IMG/VR virus record: IMGVR_UViG_3300017605_000242
Span: 1-54,028 of that record
Source of the DNA: a virus
Length of the DNA: 54,028 nucleotides
Reading direction: 5' to 3' (one strand)
Shown: positions 1 through 6,025 of the stretch, piece by piece
Numbering within the stretch: the first letter of the stretch is position 1
How the letters are laid out: every line of letters starts with the position of its first letter
Program-made: the position numbers and the translations under genes
The notes under the pieces: generated by a model
The model's input: the letters and a program-made list of their open reading frames with translations, nothing else
Databases searched by the model: none
What the model was told of the DNA's origin: nothing

Positions 1-159
1 ACTAGGGTATTGTTCTTCTTGTAGGGCAAAACGAACCGAGAAGCAAGCGGGAACCGGGATCACAAGAAGATTGAAAACTCAATAGGGCTAGGCGAAGCGG
101 CACACGCTAAGAAACAGTTGCTAGGGTACACGGCAGGCGTGAGGCTCATAAGACCTAGG

Positions 160-376
160 AGCGATTGTAGGTTCTCAAGCTGAAAGAACCTTCACACGAA
201 GTACGGCAGGTAGCGTTGCGAAGCCACCCAACCGTTAAGGTCACGCTAGTTGATGGTGATCGGCTGTAGGTCCGAAAGTCCCTACGGCTTGGCAAGTGCG
301 GGTAACGCGAATGGTCAGACAGGCTGGTTAAGATGCCAGACACGCTGAAGATTGGTTCAACTCCGATCCCTGCCAC
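160..376 (+). ncRNA. Structured RNA leader, copy 1, with tRNA-like 3' end
   Basis: Non-coding stretch directly upstream of the first DUF932 gene. Visible helices: AGGTTCT 169-175 with AGAACCT 185-191; GGCAGG 205-210 with CCTGCC 369-374 (long-range closing helix); GGTCA 239-243 with TGATC 257-261; GCTGTAGG 263-270 with CCTACGGC 281-288; TGCG 297-300 with CGCG 306-309; CTGG 324-327 with CCAG 336-339; GATTGG 350-355 with CCGATC 363-368 closing a TTCAACT loop. The last hairpin is a canonical T-arm (T54 T55 C56 A57 A58) and runs straight into the closing helix, giving a 12-bp acceptor/T stack followed by an unpaired A375, as in tRNA. The same helices, with compensatory changes, recur at 53457-53657, which is strong evidence for a conserved RNA fold. 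Function unknown. Conserved sequence continues upstream to about position 8. Confidence 0.8.
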
Positions 377-427
377 GCAAGACAGGCCGCACAAGCGGCC
401 ACTCGATCCCTTGGAAGGGGAAAACAA

Positions 428-1495
428 ATGTCCGCAGAGACGATGACCTGGCTCCGTAACAACATCCGCATTGGCTACACCAGCCAAGACGGTCCCGCAT
501 GGTGGGCCGCTGAGAACCACATGACTGACGGTTCGCACTTCAGCGGGCCGGTTCCGATCGAAGAGATTCGTAAGGTTCTCTCGGTTCCGCTGGTGGAAGC
601 CAGTCAGGTTCAGGCCATCTACACTGGTGCGAACGGTGAGTCAAGCATCGCCACCAACAGCAACATGAAGGGCATCGTTCGTCAGGACACTGGCCACCTG
701 ATCAAGGTCTTCAGTTCCGGCTACCGTATCCACGGATACACTGAGTTCCTTCTTAACAAGGCCGCTCGTGTGCTTGACACGCACTCGTCAGACCTTACCG
801 CCAAGAGCGTTGGCCTTCTTCGCAATGGCGCTCAGGCTTGGCTTCAGATCAGGCTGAGCGATTCCTTCGAGGTTGGCGGATTCGGGTATGTCCCGTTCCT
901 GACCGCAGCCACCAGCGCTGATGGTTCCCTGGCTTCTCAGTGGGGCATCGGCTTTGACGCCGCTGTGTGTGACAACACGCTGAGCGCCGCTCTTCTTGGC
1001 GCTCTGTTCACGAAGAAGCTCAAGCACACGGCCAACAGCGACACAGCGGAGACTGACAAGGCCATCCGCGAAGCGCTGAACATCCTGTTCACTAGCTCTG
1101 ACGCTTTCAGCCAGTCCGCTGAGATGCTGATGAGCCTTCCCGTCACTGAGGCTCAGTGGAACGAGTTCCTGAACGAGACTGTTCCGGTTCCCGAAGTCAA
1201 GGAAGGCAAGCGCGGAAGCCGTGGCGCTACGATCGCCACGAACAAGCGCGCTGAGCTGACTGACCTTTACTTCACTGACGCCAAGGCCGCGCCGTGGAAC
1301 GGTACGGCGTTCGGAGTCTTCCAGGCCGTCAACACCTGGCAGACGTGGAACGGCGTTGTTCGTGGCGCTGACGGTGGCCGCGTGGAGCGCTACCACTCCA
1401 ACATGATCGATGGCACCACGGAAGCGCGCGACACTGACACGCTGAACGTGCTTGGCCGCGTGCTTGGCCGTGACCTTCTGAAGGTCGGTGCCTGA
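428..1495 (+). CDS. DUF932 family phage/plasmid-like protein, copy 1
   Basis: 355 residues starting MSAETMTWLRNN, with a strong ribosome site (GGAAGGGG) nine bases before the ATG. The N-terminal motifs (W-WAAENH-TDGSHFSGPVP, then GESSIATNSNMKGI and SGYRIHGY) match what I know of the DUF932 / TIGR03299 family, which is widespread in phages and plasmids, is expressed early and has no settled biochemical role. The gene sits immediately behind the structured RNA leader and is followed by a perfect 11-bp hairpin, so it looks like its own transcription unit. A near-identical second copy begins at 53706. Family assignment is fairly sure; function is unknown. Confidence 0.85.
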   Translation: MSAETMTWLRNNIRIGYTSQDGPAWWAAENHMTDGSHFSGPVPIEEIRKVLSVPLVEASQVQAIYTGANGESSIATNSNMKGIVRQDTGHLIKVFSSGYRIHGYTEFLLNKAARVLDTHSSDLTAKSVGLLRNGAQAWLQIRLSDSFEVGGFGYVPFLTAATSADGSLASQWGIGFDAAVCDNTLSAALLGALFTKKLKHTANSDTAETDKAIREALNILFTSSDAFSQSAEMLMSLPVTEAQWNEFLNETVPVPEVKEGKRGSRGATIATNKRAELTDLYFTDAKAAPWNGTAFGVFQAVNTWQTWNGVVRGADGGRVERYHSNMIDGTTEARDTDTLNVLGRVLGRDLLKVGA

Positions 1496-1509
1496 CCTAC
1501 CCGCTAGAC

Positions 1510-1537
1510 GGCCAGCCAGGAATACGCCTGGCTGGCC
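1510..1537 (+). terminator. Hairpin after DUF932 gene
   Basis: Perfect 11-bp stem GGCCAGCCAGG / CCTGGCTGGCC with hexaloop AATACG, starting 14 bases after the DUF932 stop and followed by TTCC. It has no long T-run, which is common for actinobacterial terminators. The same AATACG loop caps another 10-bp stem at 1890-1915. Confidence 0.6.
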
Positions 1538-1560
1538 TTCCAACCCTGAAGGGAACAGAA

Positions 1561-1872
1561 GTGAAGTACATCGTAGACATCAGCGGTGCGGAAGATTCCA
1601 ACTACCCTAGCGTTATCCGTAGCGCTCTGGAAGGTGGCCTTCCGTTCAGTCTCTACGTCAACAGCGTGGAACGGTTCGATCCTGAGAACCTGACCGCTCT
1701 TCGTTCCATCCCGGCAATCAAGCGCATCCGTACCCTTCTGGGTACTAGCTTGGTTGATTCCAAGTTCCTGACCGATACGGCCAAGGCTCTTGGCTCTTCA
1801 CGGTGGGGCAACGTGGTTATCACCTATGACCACGTTACCGATATGTTCACCGTGGCCGATCATCGGCCGTAA
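1561..1872 (+). CDS. Hypothetical protein, 103 aa
   Basis: Starts with GTG behind GAAGGGAACAGAA, a good ribosome site. The product (MKYIVDISGAEDSNYPS...) is a soluble, mixed alpha/beta-looking protein with no cysteines or membrane segments. I do not recognise the family. It lies between the DUF932 gene and a tRNA-like hairpin cluster and is probably read through from the DUF932 promoter past the 1510 hairpin. Confidence 0.7.
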   Translation: MKYIVDISGAEDSNYPSVIRSALEGGLPFSLYVNSVERFDPENLTALRSIPAIKRIRTLLGTSLVDSKFLTDTAKALGSSRWGNVVITYDHVTDMFTVADHRP

Positions 1873-1874
1873 CA

Positions 1875-1940
1875 GGATCACATGGTGAAGCCAGCGCGGA
1901 ATACGCCGCGCTGGCTGAAGGTTCGATTCCTTCTGATTCG
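1875..1940 (+). ncRNA. Possible minimal tRNA-like RNA element
   Basis: Four nested or adjacent features: GGATCA 1875-1880 can pair with TGATTC 1934-1939 (one G:U); GCCAGCGCGG 1890-1899 pairs perfectly with CCGCGCTGGC 1906-1915 around loop AATACG; then GAAGG TTCGATT CCTTC 1917-1933 is a perfect T-arm adjoining the closing helix. There is no D-arm or seven-base anticodon loop, so it is not an ordinary tRNA. It may simply be a terminator next to a chance T-arm, but its similarity in layout to the element at 2907 makes it worth listing. Confidence 0.35.
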
Positions 1941-1943
1941 CGC

Positions 1944-1972
1944 TTGACATCCTGCCCGATGCATGAGACGAT
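1944..1972 (+). promoter_or_regulatory. Candidate sigma-70-type promoter
   Basis: Perfect -35 TTGACA (1944-1949) followed after 17 bases by GACGAT, a weak -10 that keeps only the central A and final T. It lies in the 127-base gap after the hairpin cluster and about 28 bases before the small gene at 2000, a plausible place for a new start of transcription. Confidence 0.4.
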
Positions 1973-1999
1973 AACTACAGTGGAAGAGATGTGCCCATT

Positions 2000-2140
2000 A
2001 TGGACCCGAACGAGACTCTGAGGCTGGCGCGCGAAGCGCTGGCCGCTGGCCGTAGGCGTGAAGCCGCGCGCCATTACGCCAACCTGGCCGCGTGGATCGA
2101 GCGCGGAGGATTCGAGCCTGATTGGAACCACGATGCTTGA
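2000..2140 (+). CDS. Small hypothetical protein, 46 aa
   Basis: ATG preceded by GGAAGAG with normal spacing. The product (MDPNETLRLAREALAAGRR..., ending EPDWNHDA) is charged, alanine-rich and predicted to form two helices with an HYANLAAWIERGG segment. It resembles the many tiny actinophage proteins of unknown role. Its stop codon overlaps the start of the next gene by eight bases, which suggests translational coupling. Confidence 0.6.
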   Translation: MDPNETLRLAREALAAGRRREAARHYANLAAWIERGGFEPDWNHDA

Positions 2141-2360
2141 CCGACGCACCAGCCGCGAAGTGCTGGCCACAGCCGTACAAGACGCCTACATAGTGCTTCA
2201 GGAGACGCCAGACGCGCCGATGTTCGTTCCCGCCGCTGAGCGTCTAGCCCGTAAGCTTCTTCAGCTTGACGAGTACCTGAGCCAGCTTGACGCACAAGTC
2301 AAGACGGCCACGCCACCAAGCTACCGGGCCGCGCCAAGCTGGTATCGGCCAGAGCCGTAA
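2133..2360 (+). CDS. Hypothetical protein, 75 aa
   Basis: I place the start at ATG 2133 (MLDRRTSREVLATAVQDAY) because it overlaps the previous stop, as is usual in this operon; a start at 2058 in the same frame would run over most of the upstream gene. The product is largely helical (LARKLLQLDEYLSQLDAQVK) with a proline-rich tail. Family not recognised. Confidence 0.6.
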   Translation: MLDRRTSREVLATAVQDAYIVLQETPDAPMFVPAAERLARKLLQLDEYLSQLDAQVKTATPPSYRAAPSWYRPEP

Positions 2361-2389
2361 ATGTCAGACCAACCTGTTAGGCTGATCTC

Positions 2390-2554
2390 ATGAAAGAGAT
2401 GAAGACCAACATCCCGTGTGATCCTGACACAGAGGATTGTTCACGGCGTGAATGGCACGCTATCCTGTGGGCTTGCTGTTTTGAAGCTCACTACTTCGCT
2501 GAGCGCGAAGCAATCGTAACCGAGTCAACCGAAGGGAAGACCACAGATGACTGA
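2390..2554 (+). CDS. Small hypothetical protein, 54 aa
   Basis: ATG at 2390, or a second ATG in frame at 2399; neither has a strong ribosome site. The product contains C-D-P-D-T-E-D-C and a WACCFEAHYFAE segment, four cysteines in all, so a small metal-binding or disulfide fold is possible. The stop overlaps the ATG of the next gene by eight bases. Function unknown. Confidence 0.5.
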   Translation: MKEMKTNIPCDPDTEDCSRREWHAILWACCFEAHYFAEREAIVTESTEGKTTDD

Positions 2555-2777
2555 AGCCAACTACACAGTCAAGCGGGAAGGCGATTCAACGCTTCACGGA
2601 GGATTCAACGTTGATGACTTCGCTGATCCGTTTGAAGCCTTCCTAGAAGCGCGCCACGCCGCGCTGAAGGTCAGCAAGACCAGCCTTGGTCACAAGGTCG
2701 GTGTCTTCTACAACGAAGGCAAGAGCCACGCTCGTGTTGGCTTTGCCCTGAGTGGTGAATGGAAGTGGCGCGGATGA
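2547..2777 (+). CDS. Hypothetical protein, 76 aa
   Basis: Strong ribosome site GAAGGGAAG before ATG 2547. The product (MTEANYTVKREGDSTLHGGF...) ends in a beta-rich KSHARVGFALSGEWKWRG segment. No recognised domain. It overlaps both neighbours (eight bases upstream, four bases ATGA downstream), so it is part of a coupled set of small genes. Confidence 0.65.
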   Translation: MTEANYTVKREGDSTLHGGFNVDDFADPFEAFLEARHAALKVSKTSLGHKVGVFYNEGKSHARVGFALSGEWKWRG

Positions 2778-2896
2778 GTACAGTTCACCTGGCTCTGAGC
2801 ATCGTTCAGATGCTCTGTGCTGGCTTCCAGATCGGTTGGTTCCTGGCGTACCGACGCGCCAGGAAAACCGCTCAGCGTGCTTCTCAGAGCCGCTGA
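2774..2896 (+). CDS. Small one-helix membrane protein, 40 aa
   Basis: ATGA overlap with the previous stop. Residues about 5-25 (HLALSIVQMLCAGFQIGWFL) form a single hydrophobic helix, followed by a basic tail (RRARKTAQRASQSR), consistent with a small inner-membrane protein with the tail in the cytoplasm. Role unknown. It ends 10 bases before the tmRNA-like RNA at 2907. Confidence 0.55.
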   Translation: MSTVHLALSIVQMLCAGFQIGWFLAYRRARKTAQRASQSR

Positions 2897-2906
2897 GCCC
2901 TAGTCA

Positions 2907-2995
2907 GGGGTTGAAGGGCTTCGACGGTAGCGAACGGCCAGGCTCACGCCTGGCCTAGTAGCTAGCGGACACCAGTTCGATTCTGGTCAACTCCA
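2907..2995 (+). ncRNA. tmRNA-like RNA: tRNA-like domain only
   Basis: 89-nt RNA. Acceptor stem 2907-2913 (GGGGTTG) pairs with 2988-2994 (CAACTCC), with a G:U at the third pair (2909:2992) and A2995 as discriminator; G3:U70 with A73 are the alanyl-tRNA synthetase identity elements of tRNA-Ala and tmRNA. GGCTTCGACGG at 2917-2927 matches the D-loop region of tmRNA. GGAC 2967-2970 precedes a perfect T-arm ACCAG TTCGATT CTGGT (2971-2987), as in tmRNA. Between them are a short TAGC/GCTA helix (2928-2931 with 2961-2964) and an 8-bp hairpin (2936-2943 with 2948-2955, loop TCAC) where a normal tmRNA has over 250 nt of tag frame and pseudoknots. CCA is not encoded (CTTA follows). No even seven-base anticodon loop can form, so it is not a plain tRNA. 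Confidence 0.75.
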
Positions 2996-3043
2996 CTTAG
3001 TCATAATTACACATCAGGTAACTAGGAAATTCGAGGTAAGACG

Positions 3044-3217
3044 ATGTTCGATGTAAGGAATCACCCTGGCTTCGGCCATGGCCTACGGCCAGGCACCACG
3101 GAAGATATCAACTGTCCTTCGTGCAAGCGTGAGAAGGCCGCTGGCGTGGTGCCAGACATCACCAAGGCTGGTGAGGCTTGGAAGCCCGCCACCGATCGGA
3201 AGGGAAGCAATGGCTGA
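3044..3217 (+). CDS. Small hypothetical protein, 57 aa, CxxC motif
   Basis: Start at ATG 3044 behind GAGGTAAG, a strong site. The product (MFDVRNHPGFGHGLRPGTT...) contains one CPSC pair near residue 24, half of a zinc-ribbon, and may dimerise or be a simple structural fold. Overlaps the next gene by eight bases. Not recognised. Confidence 0.6.
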   Translation: MFDVRNHPGFGHGLRPGTTEDINCPSCKREKAAGVVPDITKAGEAWKPATDRKGSNG

Positions 3218-3446
3218 GATCAAGGCGTTTACACCTGATGGCCGTTACATGATCACGGCCACGGGAACGCAAGACAGGCCAGACATCACCGTTCACAACT
3301 GGTCTGAAGAGGCTGGCACATTCGGTGACTTCATTCCCGTGGTCACGGTTCAGAGCGCCGAAGAGCTGAGCCGCCACGTGGACACTAAGAACGTGGTTCA
3401 GTTCATAGTGCCTGACTTCCCGCCAGACGAAGAGGTAAGCGCGTGA
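3210..3446 (+). CDS. Hypothetical protein, 78 aa
   Basis: ATG 3210 with GGAAGGGAAGC just upstream is preferred over an in-frame start at 3078, which lacks a site and would overlap the upstream gene. The product (MAEIKAFTPDGRYMITATG...) looks like a small beta-rich protein, with an acidic C-terminus (FPPDEEVSA). Family unknown. Confidence 0.65.
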   Translation: MAEIKAFTPDGRYMITATGTQDRPDITVHNWSEEAGTFGDFIPVVTVQSAEELSRHVDTKNVVQFIVPDFPPDEEVSA

Positions 3447-3532
3447 AACGAGACATCACAGACCCTATCTACCGGGCCAGGCTTATATTCCACATCAGGC
3501 TATGGGCCAGGATGAGAGGCTGTTCAGCGTGA
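3443..3532 (+). CDS. Tiny hypothetical protein, 29 aa
   Basis: GTG 3443 behind GAGGTAAGC, in a 4-base GTGA overlap with the preceding stop. The product (MKRDITDPIYRARLIFHIRL...) is a basic amphipathic helix. It ends in another GTGA overlap with the next gene. It is short enough that only the tight coupling and ribosome site argue that it is real. Confidence 0.45.
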   Translation: MKRDITDPIYRARLIFHIRLWARMRGCSA

Positions 3533-3738
3533 GTAAGTGCCTTCGTGAGTCATACATCTTCGATGCGCTCTTCGATGCCTGGCGCTCTACGGTGACAGGC
3601 CATCGGGTAGCCAATGGCGATTGGTCAAAGCCAGTGCCGCAAACCAGAAGCCTGCCCATCTGGCCGTATTGGTTCTTGGAACACATTCACCGATGGGTGG
3701 CCAGGCGTAACAACCCAGACAGGATGATGGGCCGATGA
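3529..3738 (+). CDS. Hypothetical protein, 69 aa
   Basis: GTG 3529 is chosen because it forms the GTGA overlap seen repeatedly here; ATG 3502 in frame would add nine residues. The product has a tryptophan-rich C-terminal half (LPIWPYWFLEHIHRWVARR) and is basic. Not recognised. Confidence 0.55.
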   Translation: MSKCLRESYIFDALFDAWRSTVTGHRVANGDWSKPVPQTRSLPIWPYWFLEHIHRWVARRNNPDRMMGR

Positions 3739-3821
3739 TCCACAACCTGATCAAGTGTGGCCTATGTCACATCTATCATTGCTCGTGCGAGCATCCACGC
3801 AACCGCCAGCCGTCTTCGTGA
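3735..3821 (+). CDS. Tiny cysteine/histidine-rich protein, 28 aa
   Basis: ATGA overlap with the previous stop. The 28-residue product contains C-x2-C, then H-x3-H-x-x-C-x-C and CEH, an unusually dense set of possible zinc ligands (CGLCHIYHCSCEH). It could be a one-zinc knuckle. Followed directly by a hairpin at 3828-3852. Confidence 0.45.
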   Translation: MIHNLIKCGLCHIYHCSCEHPRNRQPSS

Positions 3822-3827
3822 ATGTCG

Positions 3828-3852
3828 GTGGCTTCGGGTAGACTGAAGCCAC
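3828..3852 (+). terminator. Intergenic hairpin
   Basis: 8-bp perfect stem GTGGCTTC / GAAGCCAC with a 9-base loop, in the 63-base gap before the gene at 3885. No T-run, so it may be an mRNA processing or attenuation element rather than a true terminator. Confidence 0.4.
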
Positions 3853-3884
3853 AGGCATTCGGAACACGGAAGGGAACAAAGACA

Positions 3885-4127
3885 ATGGGAATCCTGGTAG
3901 CAATCGAGACAGATTATGAAAATCTTCCGATGCTTATCAACCACCTTCGGGAAGCTCAGGCTGAGTCTGACGAAGCCAAGGCTGAGTCTCCTGAAGACTA
4001 CCCTGATGGGTTGCTCAGGCTTGAGTCCGTTCACGTCTCCATCGGAGCAACCGTGGCGGGAATACTCTACCCATCAGCCGACGCTTACAAGATCGTACCG
4101 CTACCCAATGAGAGGCAAAGTCAGTGA
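3885..4127 (+). CDS. Hypothetical protein, 80 aa
   Basis: ATG 3885 has GGAAGGGAAC upstream; the longer in-frame start at 3822 would cover the hairpin. The product (MGILVAIETDYENLPMLINHL...) has an acidic helical middle (REAQAESDEAKAESPEDY) and a beta-like C-terminus. Overlaps the next GTG by four bases. Unknown function. Confidence 0.6.
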   Translation: MGILVAIETDYENLPMLINHLREAQAESDEAKAESPEDYPDGLLRLESVHVSIGATVAGILYPSADAYKIVPLPNERQSQ

Positions 4128-4399
4128 CTACCAAGCACAACACCAAGCATCCGCTTCGTGGCCGCAGCCGTTACCCGCTGAGGCTGGCCGCTCGTGGCCT
4201 GGCCAAGAGCCCGCGCATGGAAGACGTGGAAGTTCTTCAGCGTAGGCAAGAGCGCCGCGAAGAAGAGACAGGCCATCCCTGGTTTGTCGCTGTGTCCTAT
4301 CGGCTCGAAGGGACAGACGAACTGTCGCCAGTGCTGGCTGAGGCTGGCCAGCGTCTTCTGTCTGACATCTTCAGCGCACAGGAAGGCGAAGACCAGTGA
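4124..4399 (+). CDS. Hypothetical basic protein, 91 aa
   Basis: GTGA overlap with the previous gene. The N-terminal third is very basic (HNTKHPLRGRSRYPLRLAAR), the middle is helical and charged (QRRQERREEE), and the end is acidic. Possibly nucleic-acid binding by composition only. Coupled by GTGA to the sigma factor gene that follows. Confidence 0.6.
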   Translation: MTTKHNTKHPLRGRSRYPLRLAARGLAKSPRMEDVEVLQRRQERREEETGHPWFVAVSYRLEGTDELSPVLAEAGQRLLSDIFSAQEGEDQ

Positions 4400-5016
4400 C
4401 TACCGCAACCACTGAGCTGATCGAAGGTAAGACGCCAGATCAGATCATAGCCGCCTACCACAAGTGGCTATTCAAGACCGCTAGCCAGATGATGCCCGCT
4501 GATTCTCCTGACCTAGAAGACCTGGTTCAGGAAGGCCGCATAGCTATGTGGCTGGCGCTCAAGTCCTACACACGGGACAAGGGTTCACTTCCCGCGTGGC
4601 TGACGCTGAAGGCCAAGTATCGGATGATCGAGATCGTGAAGGGCAAGCGGGCCACTGGCGCGCCAAGCCGTCTTCACGGCCGGAATCCGGCCACAGAACT
4701 TCAGCGAACCACGCTGAGCCTTGACGCTGAGCGTGGTGACGGTGTGACGCTGGCTGACCTGATCAGCGTTGACCCTATCGCGCTTGACGCCGCTGAACTG
4801 GCGTATCACCAAGACGAGATCGCCAGGGCCATCATGGAACTTCCCGACGCACAGCGCCGCTACGTTATCGCCAGGTTCTTTGAAGCGATGACAGGCCGTG
4901 AGATGCAAGAAGCTGGCGTGTTCAACTACGAGCCTTCGGCTCTGTGGACTAGCCAGAAGAACGGTGCCCGTAAGAAGCTAGCCGCCGCGCTGGCTCATCT
5001 CGATCAGGTGGCGTGA
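4396..5016 (+). CDS. Phage-encoded sigma-70-like factor
   Basis: 206 residues. Residues about 38-85 (DLEDLVQEGRIAMWLALKSY, then an AWLTLKAKYRMIEIVKGKR stretch) look like sigma region 2 (core binding and -10 recognition), and residues about 140-200 contain a PDAQRRYVIARFF...GREMQEAG helix-turn-helix-like stretch in the place of region 4. Length fits a minimal ECF- or phage-type sigma. It is the largest gene in this early-looking cluster and may redirect host RNA polymerase to phage promoters; the CAGGTCAGAG repeats could be part of its targets, but that is inference. GTG start in a GTGA overlap. Confidence 0.7.
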   Translation: MTTATTELIEGKTPDQIIAAYHKWLFKTASQMMPADSPDLEDLVQEGRIAMWLALKSYTRDKGSLPAWLTLKAKYRMIEIVKGKRATGAPSRLHGRNPATELQRTTLSLDAERGDGVTLADLISVDPIALDAAELAYHQDEIARAIMELPDAQRRYVIARFFEAMTGREMQEAGVFNYEPSALWTSQKNGARKKLAAALAHLDQVA

Positions 5017-5017
5017 C

Positions 5018-5335
5018 GTGAACACACGGGAAACGCTGGCGGAAGTCAACAGGCTAGCCACTGAGCGTGGCTGGCCTGAAGGCTCACCGCTCGAAGTCAT
5101 GCTTCTCAATCTGCTGACCGCGCGTGAAGACGCACGAGCCAGCCTGAGAAGCCACCTGGCCGCGCTACGCCGTGACGTAGACAGGCTAGACAAGATGCTG
5201 AACAACCCTTCACCGATCCTTAACACGCTTGGTGAGCTTCAGGGAAGGCCAGCAATGGTAGAAGCGTATGTAGGCTCAATGGCCAGCGCTGAAGCCGCGC
5301 TTCGGTTGTTCCTTGAAACATTCCCGAAGGACTAG
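5018..5335 (+). CDS. Hypothetical helical protein, 105 aa
   Basis: GTG 5018, one base after the sigma factor stop. The middle (ARASLRSHLAALRRDVDRLD) is a strong coiled-coil candidate. It could be a partner of the sigma factor because of position, but nothing in the sequence proves it. Confidence 0.65.
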   Translation: MNTRETLAEVNRLATERGWPEGSPLEVMLLNLLTAREDARASLRSHLAALRRDVDRLDKMLNNPSPILNTLGELQGRPAMVEAYVGSMASAEAALRLFLETFPKD

Positions 5336-5340
5336 CCGCC

Positions 5341-5580
5341 ATGCCGAACGCTCTATTCTGTTTCCACTCTTACGGGAAGTGGGGCAAGCTCACCAAAGGC
5401 AAGAAGAGCCGCACGTGTAAGAAGTGCAAGAAGCGCCAGACAAAGAACGCTTCATCGTTCGATCAGCTCTTTTGCTGGCACCACTACCAAGGTGGCAAGC
5501 GCGGGAAGCTGAAGGTTCCCACGTGCGTCAAGTGCGGGAAGACGAAGCAAATTCGTAAGCTCGCACCACAGAAGGCATAA
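5341..5580 (+). CDS. Tandem zinc-ribbon protein, 79 aa
   Basis: Two repeats of about 35 residues: FCFHSYGKW...TCKKCKK and FCWHHYQGGK...TCVKCGK. Each offers C-x-H/C-x2-H plus C-x2-C as zinc ligands, so two small zinc ribbons are expected. Lysine-rich overall, likely to bind nucleic acid. Followed by a perfect 10-bp hairpin. Confidence 0.7.
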   Translation: MPNALFCFHSYGKWGKLTKGKKSRTCKKCKKRQTKNASSFDQLFCWHHYQGGKRGKLKVPTCVKCGKTKQIRKLAPQKA

Positions 5581-5587
5581 CCAGAAC

Positions 5588-5613
5588 GAGCCACGGCAAC
5601 AGGGCCGTGGCTC
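5588..5613 (+). terminator. Intergenic hairpin
   Basis: Perfect 10-bp stem GAGCCACGGC / GCCGTGGCTC with loop AACAGG, seven bases after the zinc-ribbon gene stop. No T-run; may terminate partly or stabilise the 3' end of the upstream message. Confidence 0.5.
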
Positions 5614-5635
5614 ACCAAGTAGGAAGACAACTCCG

Positions 5636-6007
5636 ATGTCATCGAGTCATGTTGAGAAGGCCAGGAAGGTTGCCAGCCTGAAGCCTGCCCGCGTGGGCAA
5701 CGCTCTGGTTGAAGTGATCTTGTACGAAGACGTAATCGTTCAGCGCCGATTCAGTGGGTTCAGGAAGTCAGCCGATGACTTCCCGCTAGCTGGCGCTCAC
5801 GTGTCTGTGGTTGATGACACGTCAGGAATCGGCAACCGTCACCACCTGGTTACCACAACGATCAAGTGGCCTGATGGAACTGAGCTGACACACGTGCTTG
5901 AGTCAACTGGTGGCTCTGGCCGTAAGCTCTACACGGAGTGCCAGAACTTCGCTTCACTCGTCAACCAGCGTGCCAGCATGGCCAGCGCGCTTGGCGAAGC
6001 CGCCTGA
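5636..6007 (+). CDS. Hypothetical protein, 123 aa
   Basis: ATG 5636, with TAGGAAGACAACTCC upstream. The product (MSSSHVEKARKVASLKPARV...) looks like a single soluble alpha/beta domain (VEVILYEDVIVQRRF; HLVTTTIKWPDGTELTHV). Last gene of the left + strand block, followed by a clear terminator. Not recognised. Confidence 0.7.
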   Translation: MSSSHVEKARKVASLKPARVGNALVEVILYEDVIVQRRFSGFRKSADDFPLAGAHVSVVDDTSGIGNRHHLVTTTIKWPDGTELTHVLESTGGSGRKLYTECQNFASLVNQRASMASALGEAA

Positions 6008-6025
6008 GAACCACGTAGAAGCATC

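Noticed and set aside
160-376. Group I intron in the leader
   Set aside because: The T-arm and hairpins prompted the idea, but the P7/S-type core and guanosine site are not visible and the flanks do not form a split tRNA or gene.
155-538. Open frame of 127 codons on the - strand, with a similar one at 53539-53778
   Set aside because: Both lie antisense to the structured RNA leader and the DUF932 start; their similarity reflects the RNA, where changes follow base pairing rather than codon positions.
2752-2958. 68-codon + strand frame
   Set aside because: It runs into the tmRNA-like RNA, and the overlapping 40-codon frame at 2774 has the ATGA coupling typical here.
2907-2995. Ordinary tRNA reading of this RNA
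   Set aside because: The central hairpin pairs perfectly with a four-base loop; trimming pairs gives loops of six or eight, never seven, so no anticodon loop exists.
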